A DNA stretch of 64,000 nucleotides from Dermatophilus congolensis (GTDB taxonomy: Bacteria > Actinomycetota > Actinomycetes > Actinomycetales > Dermatophilaceae). This document shows, piece by piece, positions 41,806-51,994 of the stretch (positions are counted from its first letter, which is position 1; each line of letters starts with the position of its first letter). Both the position numbers and the translations under genes were made by a program. The stretch is taken from NCBI RefSeq assembly GCF_900447215.1, contig NZ_UFYA01000001.1, positions 2,356,001 through 2,420,000 of the forward strand, written 5' to 3'. The notes under the pieces are model-generated. The model was not told the origin of the DNA. It did no database searches and saw only the letters and a list, made by a program, of their open reading frames with translations.

Positions 41806-42639
41806 ATGAAAAACAAAGAACTCCAACAACACATCATCAACGAACTCCACGTAACCAACCCAGCAACATTTGACCCCGCCGAACAAGCCGAAAAACGCAT
41901 CACATTCCTCACCAACTACCTTCAACACACCCAAGCACGCGGATACGTCCTAGGAATCAGCGGCGGAATCGACTCCACCCTCGCCGGACGCCTATGCCAA
42001 CTCGCCGTCGAACGCACCCGCAACACCGGCACAGACGCCACCTTCATCGCCATGCGACTGCCCTACAACACCCAAGCCGACGAACCAGACGCCCAAGATG
42101 CCCTCACCTTCATCAACCCCGACCAAACCCTCACCGTCGACATCGCCCCCGCCACCGACGCCATGTGGAACACCTGCACCCACGCCGGAATGACCCAACT
42201 CACCAACCCCCACTTCATCCGCGGCAACATCAAAGCCCGCCAACGCATGATCGCCCAATACACCATCGCCGCAGCCCACAACATGCTCGTCATCGGCACC
42301 GACCACGCCGCCGAAGCACTCGTCGGCTTCTACACCAAACACGGCGACGGAGCCTGCGACCTCACCCCCCTCGCCGGCCTACCCAAACGCCGCGTCCGAC
42401 AAATCGCCCACCACCTCGGCGCACCCGAACACATCATCAACAAAATCCCCACCGCCGACCTCGAAACAGACAAACCCCTCAACCCAGACGAAACCGCACT
42501 CGGCGTCACCTACGACCACATCGACGACTACCTCGAAGGCCACACCATCCCCCCCCACGCCGAAACCACTATCACCAACTGGTACACCCGCACCGCACAC
42601 AAACGTGCCCTGCCCCTCACCCCAACCAACACCCACTAA
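41806..42639 (+). CDS. nadE: ammonia-dependent NAD+ synthetase
   Basis: Makes NAD+ from deamido-NAD+, ATP and ammonia. It has 277 residues and no glutaminase domain. The ATP-binding P-loop is [19 protein letters not shown], with further motifs [14 protein letters not shown] and [20 protein letters not shown] in two parts, both characteristic of E. coli-type NadE. It starts 31 bp after the acyl-CoA synthetase and is probably co-transcribed. Confidence 0.95.
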   Translation: MKNKELQQHIINELHVTNPATFDPAEQAEKRITFLTNYLQHTQARGYVLGISGGIDSTLAGRLCQLAVERTRNTGTDATFIAMRLPYNTQADEPDAQDALTFINPDQTLTVDIAPATDAMWNTCTHAGMTQLTNPHFIRGNIKARQRMIAQYTIAAAHNMLVIGTDHAAEALVGFYTKHGDGACDLTPLAGLPKRRVRQIAHHLGAPEHIINKIPTADLETDKPLNPDETALGVTYDHIDDYLEGHTIPPHAETTITNWYTRTAHKRALPLTPTNTH

Positions 42640-42719
42640 CCCCACCCCCACCCAAAAACCATCCCCACCACACCCCAACCCTCCCCCCAAAACGCCGCCA
42701 CTGGGAGTAGACAAGAAAC

Positions 42720-43568
42720 ATGACAAACCCCACCCCCACCAAAAACCTCCGAGCCGGCAACACCACCATCCCCATGCCCCAACTCGGCTACGGCACCTGG
42801 GAAGTCCCCAACCAAGACGCCACAGACTGCGTCCTGCACGCCCTCAACACCGGCTACCGCAGCATCGACACTGCCGCCATCTATGGCAACGAAGAAGCAG
42901 TCGGGCGCGCACTACGCCAAACCCCCATACCCCGCGACCAAATCTTCCTCACCACCAAAGTCTGGAACGACGCCCAAGGCACCCACACCACCAAAAAAGC
43001 CCTCGAAGAATCCCTCCGCAAACTCGACACCGACTACGTCGACCTCTACCTCATCCACTGGCCCACCCCCGCCAAAGACGCCTACGTCGACACCTGGAAA
43101 ACCCTCATCGAACTACGCGACAGCGGAAAAACCCGCGCCATCGGCGTATGCAACTTCAAAGAACACCACCTCCAACGCCTCGCCGAGGAAACCGGAGAAC
43201 TACCCGCCATCAACCAAATCGAACTCCACCCCTACCTCACGCAAAACCCCATGCGCGCCTACCACGACGCCCACGACATCATCACCGAAGACTGGTCCCC
43301 CCTAGGCGCACGCCTCAACATCATCGACGACCCCACTATCACCTCCATCGCCCAAGCACACAACGTCACCCCCGGCCAAATCATCCTGCGCTGGCACCTC
43401 CAAATCGGATCCATCGTCATCCCCCGATCCGTCAAAACCACCCGCATCGAAACCAACTTCGACCTCTTCAGCTTCGAACTCAACAACGAACAAATGAACG
43501 CCATCAACGCCCTCGACCAAGGAAAACGCTCCGGCCCAGACCCCGACGACATGAACATCGGCGCCTAA
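42720..43568 (+). CDS. aldo/keto reductase
   Basis: A 282-residue TIM-barrel NADPH-dependent carbonyl reductase. The catalytic tetrad is present: Asp in YRSIDTAAIYGNEE with the Tyr, Lys in FLTTKVWN, and His in YLIHWPTP. The cofactor end has IVIPRSVKTTRI. It resembles 2,5-diketo-D-gluconate reductase-type enzymes (AKR5), but the natural substrate is unknown. It follows nadE by 80 bp and is closed by a hairpin. Confidence 0.93.
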   Translation: MTNPTPTKNLRAGNTTIPMPQLGYGTWEVPNQDATDCVLHALNTGYRSIDTAAIYGNEEAVGRALRQTPIPRDQIFLTTKVWNDAQGTHTTKKALEESLRKLDTDYVDLYLIHWPTPAKDAYVDTWKTLIELRDSGKTRAIGVCNFKEHHLQRLAEETGELPAINQIELHPYLTQNPMRAYHDAHDIITEDWSPLGARLNIIDDPTITSIAQAHNVTPGQIILRWHLQIGSIVIPRSVKTTRIETNFDLFSFELNNEQMNAINALDQGKRSGPDPDDMNIGA

Positions 43569-43579
43569 AAACCACCCAA

Positions 43580-43625
43580 CCAGGCGGGCCGCCCCCACCC
43601 CACCCCACAGCCGCGGCCCGCCTGG
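43580..43625 (+). terminator. terminator after the aldo/keto reductase
   Basis: CCAGGCGGGCCG pairs exactly with CGGCCCGCCTGG across a 22-nt loop. Confidence 0.7.
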
Positions 43626-43768
43626 CCCATGTCCCCAAACATCAACCCACCACCCCAGCACAAGTACAGTGAACTCCCGAATCGCAGACCCAAAAGACAA
43701 CCCGTCACAAACCAGGACAGCGATACGTAACAAGCAGCAACAGGCCACACACCAGGAAGGCCACCCAC

Positions 43769-45778
43769 GTGACCACCCACACACCAACAACAGGCCCCAC
43801 GGCCAAAGAGCTCACCCTCCGCGGCATCATCATCGGCGGCATCATCACCCTCGTCTTCACCGCCGCCAACGTCTACCTCGGACTCAAAGTCGGCCTTACC
43901 TTCGCCACCTCAATCCCCGCCGCAGTCATCTCCATGGCGATCCTGCGCTACTTCGCTGACCACACCGTCACCGAAAACAACATCGTCCAGACCATCGCCT
44001 CCGCCGCAGGAACCCTCTCCGCCATCATCTTCGTCCTACCCGGCCTCGTCATGCTCGGTTACTGGTCCGGCTTCCCCTACTGGACAACCGCCGCAGTCTG
44101 CTTCTTCGGCGGAGTACTCGGCGTCATGTACTCCATCCCCCTACGACGCGCCCTCGTCACAGGCTCCGACCTGCCCTACCCCGAAGGCGTCGCAGCAGCA
44201 GAAGTGCTCCGCGTCGGCGACACCGCCTCCGGAGCCCAAGAAAACCAACGCGGACTCACCGTCATCAGCGCCGGCGCACTCTCCGCCATGGGGTACATCC
44301 TCCTCGGCAAACTCCGCCTCGTCTCCGAATCCATCTCCCGCACCATCCGCATCGGATCAGGCGGCACCATCATCGGAAGCAGCCTCTCCCTGGCCCTCAT
44401 CGGCGTCGGCCACCTCGTCGGCATCACCGTCGGCATCGCCATGATCATCGGGCTCATCACCTCCCACGGCATCCTCCTACCAATCCTGAGCCCCGAAGCC
44501 ATCGCCAACGCAGGCAACGAGCCCCTCGCCGACACCCTTCAACACGTCTTCAAAAACGACGTCCGCATGATTGGCGCCGGCGCCATGGCCGTCGCCGCCC
44601 TATGGACCCTCCTGAAAATCATCGGCCCCATCATCAAAGGAATCACAGGAGCCCTCGCAGCCAGCAACGCCCGCGCACTCGGCGAAGAACTACCCCTGAC
44701 CGAACGCGACATCCCCATCAAACTCGTCGCCACCGTCACCATGGCCTCCATGCTCCCCATCGGCGCGATCCTGTGGCTCTTCACCCGCGGCACCCCCCTC
44801 CAAGACAACGCAACCGGCCTAATCATCACCTCCATCCTCTTCATCCTCATCATCGGACTCTTCGTCGCCTCCGTCTGCGGCTACATGGCCGGCCTCATCG
44901 GCGCATCCAACTCACCCATCTCCGGCGTAGGCATCATCGTCGCCATCGCCATCGCCTTACTCATCAAAACCGTCCACGGCGCAGGCACCGGAGACACCAC
45001 CGCAGCCCTCGTCGGCTACACCCTCTTCACCACTGCCATCGTCTTCGGCGTCGCCACCATCTCCAACGACAACCTCCAAGACCTCAAAACAGGACAACTC
45101 GTTGGAGCCACCCCCTGGAAACAACAAGTCGCCCTCATCATCGGCGTCGCCTTCGGCTCCCTAGTCATCCCGCCCATCCTCCACATCATGAACACCAGCT
45201 TCGGATTCGTCGGAGCCCCCGGAGCCGGACCAGACGCCCTAGCCGCCCCCCAAGCCTCCCTCATCTCCACCCTCGCCAAAGGCGTCCTCGGTGGAGACCT
45301 CAACTGGGGACACATCGGACTGGGAGCCGCGCTAGGCGTTGCAGTCGTCATCATTGACGAAACACTCCGCGCTACCAGCAAAAACCGTCTCTCACTACCG
45401 CCACTTGCCACAGGCATGGGCATGTACCTACCCATCAGCCTCACCCTCATGATCCCCATCGGTGCACTCCTGGGAATGATCTACGACCGCTGGGCCGAAC
45501 GCCGAGGAAACCCCGAAAGCGCCAAACGACTCGGCGTCCTCATGGCAACCGGCCTCATCGTCGGAGAATCCCTCTTCGGAGTTCTCTTCGCCGGAATCGT
45601 CGCCACCACCAACAATGAAGATGCACTAGCCATCCTTCCCAAGAGCTTCGAACCCGTCGCAGACATCATCGGCGTCGCCCTCTTCGCCATCATCATCGTC
45701 GCCGCCTACACCTGGATTCGCTCCGTAGCACTCAAAAACGACGTCCCTACCCCCACCACAAACAACAACCCCACATAA
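43769..45778 (+). CDS. OPT family oligopeptide transporter
   Basis: A proton-coupled importer family for peptides or metal-chelate complexes. It has 669 residues and about 14-16 membrane segments. Its start, LTLRGIIIGGIITLVFTAAN followed by VYLGLKVGLTFATSIPAAV, and the motif PYPEGVAAAEVL are typical of the bacterial OPT/YSL-like branch. GTG start preceded by AGGAAGG. Substrate cannot be predicted. Confidence 0.93.
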   Translation: MTTHTPTTGPTAKELTLRGIIIGGIITLVFTAANVYLGLKVGLTFATSIPAAVISMAILRYFADHTVTENNIVQTIASAAGTLSAIIFVLPGLVMLGYWSGFPYWTTAAVCFFGGVLGVMYSIPLRRALVTGSDLPYPEGVAAAEVLRVGDTASGAQENQRGLTVISAGALSAMGYILLGKLRLVSESISRTIRIGSGGTIIGSSLSLALIGVGHLVGITVGIAMIIGLITSHGILLPILSPEAIANAGNEPLADTLQHVFKNDVRMIGAGAMAVAALWTLLKIIGPIIKGITGALAASNARALGEELPLTERDIPIKLVATVTMASMLPIGAILWLFTRGTPLQDNATGLIITSILFILIIGLFVASVCGYMAGLIGASNSPISGVGIIVAIAIALLIKTVHGAGTGDTTAALVGYTLFTTAIVFGVATISNDNLQDLKTGQLVGATPWKQQVALIIGVAFGSLVIPPILHIMNTSFGFVGAPGAGPDALAAPQASLISTLAKGVLGGDLNWGHIGLGAALGVAVVIIDETLRATSKNRLSLPPLATGMGMYLPISLTLMIPIGALLGMIYDRWAERRGNPESAKRLGVLMATGLIVGESLFGVLFAGIVATTNNEDALAILPKSFEPVADIIGVALFAIIIVAAYTWIRSVALKNDVPTPTTNNNPT

Positions 45779-45794
45779 CCAACCCCCCAAACAC

Positions 45795-45828
45795 CAGCGG
45801 CCCGCCACAACAACGTGGCGGGCCGCTG
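45795..45828. terminator. bidirectional terminator between the OPT gene and gnd
   Basis: CAGCGGCCCGCCAC pairs exactly with GTGGCGGGCCGCTG around AACAAC, between convergent genes. Confidence 0.85.
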
Positions 45829-45844
45829 ACACATCACCCCAAAC

Positions 45845-46726
45845 TCAGCCGTCAGCCTCTTCCTTCGTGGCATGCCCACCAAACTGTTTACGCATAGCCG
45901 CAACCATCTTCATCGCCGGACTATCCTTCTGCTGCGACACAAACCGCGCAAACAACGCCGCCGAAATAGTCGGAACCGGAACACCCAAATCCACCGCAGC
46001 ATTCACCGTCCAACGCCCCTCACCCGAATCCGCCGCATACCCCTCAATCTTGTCCAAATGCGGATCCGCATCCATAGCGTTATCCATCAAATCAAGCAAC
46101 CACGAACGAATAACCGTTCCCTCACGCCAACTCTTGAAAACCTCAGGAACATTCACCACCTGCGGAGCCTTCTCCAGCAACTCCCAACCCTCGGCATACG
46201 CCTGCATCAACCCATACTCAATGCCGTTATGCACCATCTTCGCGAAATGCCCTGCACCATGCCCACCAGCATGCACAAACCCAAACTCACCCTGCGGGCG
46301 CAACGCATCAAAAATCGGCTGAGCCAACGCCACCGCCTCATCCGGCCCACCCACCATCAACGCATAACCGTTCTGCAAACCCCACACACCACCCGAAACA
46401 CCACAATCCACAAAATGCGCACCCTTCTGCGCCAACAACGCCGCATGCGCCTCATCGTTGTACCAAGGTGAATTACCCCCATCAATCACCAGATCACCCG
46501 AGGACAAAAACCCCGCAACCTCCTCAATAACCTGACCCGTCACAGCATCAGGAACCATCACCCACACCACCCGAGGAGACGGAAGCTCAGCAATCATCTC
46601 CTCCACCGACGACACATCAGCGATCTGCGGATTTGTGTCAAAACCGACTACCTCATGGCCAGCACGGCGAAGACGCTCCCGCATATTGCCACCCATTTTT
46701 CCCAACCCGATCAAACCCAGCTTCAT
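45845..46726 (-). CDS. gnd: 6-phosphogluconate dehydrogenase, decarboxylating (short form)
   Basis: Oxidises 6-phosphogluconate to ribulose 5-phosphate and CO2. The 293-residue protein is the short GndA/YqeC type, usually NAD-preferring, rather than the 470-residue form. It has the dinucleotide site LGLIGLGKMGGNMRERLRRA, the substrate motif DGGNSPWYND, the signature VDCGVSGGVWGLQNGY and the catalytic lysine in AKMVHNGIEYG. CAGGAGATTGCA precedes the ATG. Confidence 0.94.
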   Translation of the reverse strand: MKLGLIGLGKMGGNMRERLRRAGHEVVGFDTNPQIADVSSVEEMIAELPSPRVVWVMVPDAVTGQVIEEVAGFLSSGDLVIDGGNSPWYNDEAHAALLAQKGAHFVDCGVSGGVWGLQNGYALMVGGPDEAVALAQPIFDALRPQGEFGFVHAGGHGAGHFAKMVHNGIEYGLMQAYAEGWELLEKAPQVVNVPEVFKSWREGTVIRSWLLDLMDNAMDADPHLDKIEGYAADSGEGRWTVNAAVDLGVPVPTISAALFARFVSQQKDSPAMKMVAAMRKQFGGHATKEEADG

Positions 46727-46982
46727 TGCAATCTCCTGTCCGCCTGGCCAAGCACACGAACCACAACCCGCGACACCGCAGTGAACGAGCCCGACCCGTA
46801 CAACCCACCAACGGCATTGTCGGCAAAATCACATGTGGCAGGATGCGCCACATCCTTCATAAATGATAAAGGGGCCTTGTCAAAGACAGGTCATCCGGAC
46901 GTTCATAACCGTCCCCGACATCCAAACGAAAAACCCCGCGCCGTAACCCAACAGCACCCCAAACAGCACCAATACTGGAACT

Positions 46983-48110
46983 GTGCCCCCCGCAACACCC
47001 ACCCCCCGCCACCGCAGTCAACTACTACGCACCGAAGCCGTCCTAGCAACCCGCTTCCTCGTCACCGTCGCCGCGCTCCTGCTCATCATCTGGATCGCCG
47101 TTCACATCTACATCGTCACCATCGCAGCATTCCTCGCCTTCGTCCTGGCCTCCCTCCTCTGGCCCGTCACCAAGCCCCTCAGCCGCCCCCTCAGCCGCCC
47201 CGTCGCTGCCATTCTCGTCGTTCTCACCACAGGACTGCTCGTTGCCGGACTCCTCTGGGCCACCATCATCCAACTCATCAACGCCGCCCCCACCATCTCC
47301 ACCGCCGCCGTCGGCAGCGTCGAAGCCACCAACAAATGGCTCATCAAACAAGGCTGGGTCCTACCCCAACACACAGTCGACAACCTCCAAAACCAAGTCG
47401 CCTCCCGAACAGACCAACTCATCACCAGCCTCAGCGGAGCCGCAATCACCAGCCTCAACATCGCCACCGCCACAGCATCCATCACCGCCCTCGCCCTGGC
47501 CGCCACCGTCTTTACCCTCATCGGCGCCGAACAACTCACCAACGCCATCACCCACATCGCCCCACCCCGCTACCAAAACGCAGCCCGCAACGCCCTCCAC
47601 GAAGCCACCATCACCGCCCGCTGGTGGACATTCGCCTCCACTCTCACCGGACTCGTCAACGGCATTCTCATCGGCATCGGTCTCGAATGGCTGGGAGTCC
47701 CTCTCGCAATCCCCCTCGGACTTGTCACCTTCATCCTTGGCTACGTCCCCATGATCGGATCAACCATCGCCGGCGCCATCTGCATTGCCATATCCCTCTT
47801 CTTTGGCGGTATCAACCTCGGCCTCGAAACACTCATCCTGGTCACCATCGTCATCGCCACCGAAAGCAACCTCCTCTCCCCACTCCTTATGTCACGCGCC
47901 GTCCGCTTCCCACCCGTCATCACCCTCTTCCTCTCCACCGCCGGCGCCGCCGCCCTCGGAATGATCGGACTCTTCCTCTCTATCCCCGTCGTCGGCATCA
48001 CCGTCGCCGCATACAAAGGCTTCCACCACACAGTGCACACCGCCTCCGACACCATGCCCATCGCCATCCCCGCCATCGAAACCCACCCCCAACCACCACA
48101 CACCCCCTAA
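46983..48110 (+). CDS. AI-2E family (TqsA/PerM-like) transporter
   Basis: A 375-residue membrane protein with about eight segments. A paired N-terminal group (LLLIIWIAVHIYIVTIAAF, ILVVLTTGLLVAGLLW) is followed by a cytosolic stretch and a C-terminal group containing the family motif LGYVPMIGSTIAGAICIAIS. The family includes autoinducer-2 exporters and Na+/H+ antiporters, so the function here is open. GTG start. Its stop overlaps the stop of the convergent trpF gene by 4 bp, leaving no room for a terminator. Confidence 0.88.
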   Translation: MPPATPTPRHRSQLLRTEAVLATRFLVTVAALLLIIWIAVHIYIVTIAAFLAFVLASLLWPVTKPLSRPLSRPVAAILVVLTTGLLVAGLLWATIIQLINAAPTISTAAVGSVEATNKWLIKQGWVLPQHTVDNLQNQVASRTDQLITSLSGAAITSLNIATATASITALALAATVFTLIGAEQLTNAITHIAPPRYQNAARNALHEATITARWWTFASTLTGLVNGILIGIGLEWLGVPLAIPLGLVTFILGYVPMIGSTIAGAICIAISLFFGGINLGLETLILVTIVIATESNLLSPLLMSRAVRFPPVITLFLSTAGAAALGMIGLFLSIPVVGITVAAYKGFHHTVHTASDTMPIAIPAIETHPQPPHTP

Positions 48111-48712
48111 ATCGACCTCGCCGCCTCCACAAACGCAAATACCTTCTCCGGCTCCTTCACACCCGGACGAACCTCCACACCACTGGCCACATCCACCCCC
48201 CACGGCGAAACCACCCGCACCGCCTCAGCCACATTCCCCGGATGCAGACCACCCGCCAACATCCACTCACCTACCGGGCACTGCGACCCCAACACCGACC
48301 AATCCCACGCCAGCCCCTCACCTGGCCGCGGCGCATCCAACACCAACACCTCCGCCCCCCAAGCCCGTGCGTCCAACACCCCCGCCTGCGAAAAAGACGT
48401 CGCCCGCCACACCCGCGGAAAAACCTCCGCCGCTGCCACGAAATCCTCAAAACCATATGCACTGCCATGCAACTGCAAAACCGAAAACCCCAATCTCTGC
48501 GCAACATCAACAGCCACACGCACAGGCAAATCATTCGTCACCAACACCGTCGACACACGCCCACCCACCGTCTCCACCACCCGACCAGCCACCTCCACAC
48601 CCACCCCACGCACGCTTGTCTCACTCATCACCACACCCACCGCATCAGCCCCCGCCTCCACCACCACACAGGCATCAACCACCGACGTAATCCCACAAAT
48701 CTTCACGAACAC
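48107..48712 (-). CDS. trpF: phosphoribosylanthranilate isomerase
   Basis: Third step of the tryptophan branch: an Amadori rearrangement of phosphoribosylanthranilate. The 201-residue barrel starts FVKICGITS (catalytic Cys) and has the general-acid Asp in VLVLDAPRPGEG and the phosphate site MLAGGLHPGNVAEAV and DVASGVE. It stands alone without other trp genes. The GTG start overlaps the upstream nuclease gene by 10 bases, so the two are probably co-expressed. Confidence 0.93.
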   Translation of the reverse strand: MFVKICGITSVVDACVVVEAGADAVGVVMSETSVRGVGVEVAGRVVETVGGRVSTVLVTNDLPVRVAVDVAQRLGFSVLQLHGSAYGFEDFVAAAEVFPRVWRATSFSQAGVLDARAWGAEVLVLDAPRPGEGLAWDWSVLGSQCPVGEWMLAGGLHPGNVAEAVRVVSPWGVDVASGVEVRPGVKEPEKVFAFVEAARSI

Positions 48713-49500
48713 GACTGCAACGCCTTCTCCAACGCAGGCTTATCCGCCCGATCAAGCTTTAAACCGTACGCCTTAGTCACCTTGATGAACTTCACCGCAT
48801 AAGCACAATGAAACCCCTTATTCGGCGGCATCCAATCACCCGGCGTCTTATCACCCTTCGACCCATTCGCCGGACCATCAGCCGCCAACAAATTCAACAC
48901 CGGATCATTCGCGAACTTCGCCCGCTTCGCCGCAGACCACGACGACGCTCCCAAGTCATAGCTGGCAGACAACGGAAAAACATGGTCGATCTGCACCGCC
49001 GAAGCCTTCTGCTTAGAGAACCGAATCGTCTTACCCGTATACGGATCATCCAAAACACCCGTCAACACAGTGCAGCCTCGCGCATCCTCCTTAAACGTCA
49101 CATCACGCAACTGCTGCGCCAACACGTCATTACGCGTATCACAACTGTTGTGCCCCAACTCAGCATCCGTGTTATCACTCCACGCAGGCCCAAATACCTC
49201 CCGCGAATACCCCTCCACCCGCCGCCGCGTCACCACAGGCAACTGCTCCAACGCACCCTTAGCCTCCGCCACCTCCGCAGCAGAAACCTTCGCCTGCACA
49301 CCCCCCGCCGAACCCACCCCACCCGGAAGCCAATCCTCAATCCCAGGCACCACCACAACTGCCACCCGCCGAAACGCAGCAAACGCCGCAGCTACCCGCG
49401 GATTATGCGAAAACAACGACAACCCAATCCCAACCACCACAACCGCCACCACAATGACACTCCACGCCCGCTTACCCACCAAACGCTGCACATACGTCAC
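48703..49500 (-). CDS. membrane-anchored HNH endonuclease family protein
   Basis: A 265-residue protein with an N-terminal membrane segment (AWSVIVVAVVVVGIGLSLF, about 12-30) that may be a signal or an anchor, then an extracellular nuclease-like domain. The domain has the DUF1524/GmrSD-C-type HNH pattern: CDTRNDVLAQQL, QIDHVFPLSASYDLGA and NDPVLNLLAADGPANGSKGD, in pieces, ending WMPPNKGFHCAYAVKF. Such secreted nucleases are common in actinobacteria and may scavenge nucleotides. GTG start. Confidence 0.88.
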   Translation of the reverse strand: MTYVQRLVGKRAWSVIVVAVVVVGIGLSLFSHNPRVAAAFAAFRRVAVVVVPGIEDWLPGGVGSAGGVQAKVSAAEVAEAKGALEQLPVVTRRRVEGYSREVFGPAWSDNTDAELGHNSCDTRNDVLAQQLRDVTFKEDARGCTVLTGVLDDPYTGKTIRFSKQKASAVQIDHVFPLSASYDLGASSWSAAKRAKFANDPVLNLLAADGPANGSKGDKTPGDWMPPNKGFHCAYAVKFIKVTKAYGLKLDRADKPALEKALQSCS

Positions 49501-49668
49501 TTCAGGACACCGGCCCCATCACAAAACCAACACCAAACATGGCCGTGATCTTTTCACCTTCCCGCCATGTGGGCCCTCCAACGTGGGAGTCAAACCCCAA
49601 TCACCACAACGCCCCCCACACGCGCACACCCCCAACACAACAGCCAACGAATGTGCTTGCCTGTGCAA

Positions 49669-51330
49669 ATGACTTCTCTAATCAACAACCCCGCAGACGT
49701 GGTTCCCGAACTGTTGGAAGGAGTCGCGCTCACCCAGCCAGGACTAGCCCTGCTCAAAGACCGCACCATCGCCGTACACGCCGCCACCGCCCACGCCATC
49801 GCCCAAGGACGCCGCGACCAAGTACCTGTCGCCATCATCTCCGGCGGCGGCGCCGGCCACGAACCCGCCCACGCCGGATACGTCGCCGACGGAATGCTCA
49901 CCGCCGCCATCGCCGGAGGAATCTTCGCATCCCCCAGCGTTGACGCCATCCTCGATGGCATCCGCGCCGTCACCGGCGAGGCAGGCGCACTCCTTGTCGT
50001 CAAGAACTACACCGGCGACCGCCTCAACTTCGGTATGGCCGCCGAAGTCGCCCGAAGCGAAGGCCTCAAAATCGAAGTCGTCACCGTCGCCGATGACGTC
50101 GCCCTCGCCACCTCCGCAGACAACGCAGGCCGCCGCGGCCTGGCCGGCACCGTGCTTGTCCACAAAATCGCAGGAGCCCTCGCCGCCGCAGGCGCACCCC
50201 TCAACGAGGTTGCCGCCACCGCGCGACGCGTCGCCGAATCTGTAGGAACCATGGGCGTCGCCCTCACCGGCGCCACCGTCCCCGGCGCCACCGACGCCGG
50301 ATTCGACCTGCCCACCGGCGAAGTTGAACTCGGACTAGGAATCCACGGAGAACCCGGCGTCAGTCGCGAAAAACTCACCAACGCAGACGAACTCGTTAAA
50401 ACCCTCGTTACGCGCATCGCCGCTGACCGCGGCTACGCTCCCGGGCAAAAAGTCGTAGCCCTCATCGGCTCAGCAGGCGCCACATCCGCCCTCGAACTCG
50501 ACATCGCTACCCGTGCCGCCGCCAAAGCCATCAACAACCTCGACCTCGACCTCACCCGCATCTGGGCCGGACCCGTCATGACAAGCATCAACATGATCGG
50601 CATCTCCGTCACCCTCCTAGCCATCGACGAGGAACTCCTCACCCACCTCGACGCCCCCACAACCTCCATCGCCTGGCCAGGAGCCGGACCCCACAACGCC
50701 CGCATTACCTGGATCGAAGCACCCGAAGACCCCACCAGCGACCACTGCGAAAACAACACCGACGAACGAATCCACAACGCCATCGACACCGCTTGCGCGA
50801 TGCTCCTGGACAACCGCGAAAAACTCGACCACGCCGACCGCAACGTAGGAGACGGAGACCTCGGCTCCACCCTCGCCCGCGGAGCCGCAGCCTGGCAAAA
50901 AAACCCAGGAAAAGGCAGCGGAGCAGACCAACTCCGCCGCCTTTGCCACATAGCCCGACGTGACGTCGGCGGAACCTCCGGACCGCTCTACGCCATCATG
51001 TTCCTACGCGCAGCCGAAGCCCTCGACCAAGGAACCCCCTGGCCTGAAGCATTCTCCGCAGGCGTACACGCCATGTGTGAACTGGGAGGAGCCAAACTCG
51101 GCGACGGAACCATGGTTGACGCCCTCCTGCCCGCAGCCACCGCTGCATGCGAAAAACGCACCTGGAACGATGTCGTCAACGCAGCTGAAGAAGGCGCTGC
51201 CTCCACAGAAGAAGGCGTCTCCCGCAAAGGCCGGGCCAGCTACGTCGGTGAACGAGGACGCGGCTACACCGACCCCGGCGCTGTTGCCGTTGCCATGTGG
51301 CTCGCCTCGCTACGCGACAGCCTCTCCTAA
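49669..51330 (+). CDS. ATP-dependent dihydroxyacetone kinase (DhaK-DhaL fusion)
   Basis: Phosphorylates dihydroxyacetone to DHAP. The 553-residue chain joins the DAK1 substrate domain (about 1-330) and the DAK2 ATP domain (about 360-553), the ATP-using form rather than the PTS one. Visible are GGGAGHEPAHAGYV, the catalytic Asp in NYTGDRLNF, the substrate-binding His226 in LGIHGEPGV and the magnesium site RNVGDGDLGSTLARG. The start MTSLINNPADVV is typical; upstream in-frame codons are ignored. Confidence 0.95.
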   Translation: MTSLINNPADVVPELLEGVALTQPGLALLKDRTIAVHAATAHAIAQGRRDQVPVAIISGGGAGHEPAHAGYVADGMLTAAIAGGIFASPSVDAILDGIRAVTGEAGALLVVKNYTGDRLNFGMAAEVARSEGLKIEVVTVADDVALATSADNAGRRGLAGTVLVHKIAGALAAAGAPLNEVAATARRVAESVGTMGVALTGATVPGATDAGFDLPTGEVELGLGIHGEPGVSREKLTNADELVKTLVTRIAADRGYAPGQKVVALIGSAGATSALELDIATRAAAKAINNLDLDLTRIWAGPVMTSINMIGISVTLLAIDEELLTHLDAPTTSIAWPGAGPHNARITWIEAPEDPTSDHCENNTDERIHNAIDTACAMLLDNREKLDHADRNVGDGDLGSTLARGAAAWQKNPGKGSGADQLRRLCHIARRDVGGTSGPLYAIMFLRAAEALDQGTPWPEAFSAGVHAMCELGGAKLGDGTMVDALLPAATAACEKRTWNDVVNAAEEGAASTEEGVSRKGRASYVGERGRGYTDPGAVAVAMWLASLRDSLS

Positions 51331-51338
51331 CAAACATG

Positions 51339-51386
51339 TCCGCGTGGCAAGACCACAACGTCACACCAACAGCCTTGCCACGCGGA
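51339..51386 (+). terminator. terminator after dihydroxyacetone kinase
   Basis: TCCGCGTGGCAAG pairs exactly with CTTGCCACGCGGA across a 22-nt loop. It lies only 6 bp from the end of the convergent small gene and may serve both. Confidence 0.75.
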
Positions 51387-51391
51387 CCCAC

Positions 51392-51706
51392 TCACTGATG
51401 CGGGGGAGTGGACCCATCATCGAAAACACTCACCGGCCCCACCGACCGCACAATCTGATCCGCGAACGCCGTCACTTCCGGATCAGAAACCTCAATACCC
51501 AACACAGACAAGCGCGAGCGCAGCTCTTTTTCCGCTGCATCCGTGGAGGTGAAACCAGCGGCAGTCAGCTTGGTGAGCATACTTCGAAGCTGCTCAGCTT
51601 TCTCGACCCCCACCTCGTCAATAAACGCCTGGTTGAGCTCAAATTGGGTGGCGATGTTTGCGTCGTGGCGCTCGCCCTCGTCACACAGGTCAGGTTTATC
51701 CGGCAT
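51392..51706 (-). CDS. uncharacterised 104-residue protein
   Basis: The ATG at 51706 is preceded by AAGGAG at good spacing, which supports a real gene; codons upstream in frame look non-coding. The protein is acidic and mostly helical in character: MPDKPDLCDEGERHDANIA, then QAFIDEVGVEKAEQLRSMLT, then a run of charged heptads. It has no signal peptide or membrane segment and one cysteine (C8). I do not recognise the family. The next gene rightward, PEP carboxykinase, is divergent. Confidence 0.7.
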   Translation of the reverse strand: MPDKPDLCDEGERHDANIATQFELNQAFIDEVGVEKAEQLRSMLTKLTAAGFTSTDAAEKELRSRLSVLGIEVSDPEVTAFADQIVRSVGPVSVFDDGSTPPHQ

Positions 51707-51994
51707 GGCTAGCTCCTTGCAGTTTGGGGGTAACGGCAAAACTCCACGACAGGACACCCGCCGCAGAGACGCAGTACATCTCCGACCATCCCATGCCGCA
51801 GGGCACCTAGCCGTGATGACGTGGCCGAATGGCACCAGGCATACACATACAAAAAACCAATCTCGGACAAACTTGTGTCAAATAATAAGACGACACTGCT
51901 CAGTGAGCTATGAAAACGCATACATGCGTACCGTGTAAGCAAGCGGCACCGTAGCCGCGATACCTAACGACGCAAACTGAGGACGGTCGACAAC

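Noticed and set aside
40125-45357. Many long Arg/His/Pro- or Gly/Val-rich frames overlapping the C-rich genes
   Set aside because: They are shadows of the acyl-CoA synthetase, nadE, aldo/keto reductase and OPT genes; no motifs or ribosome sites support them.
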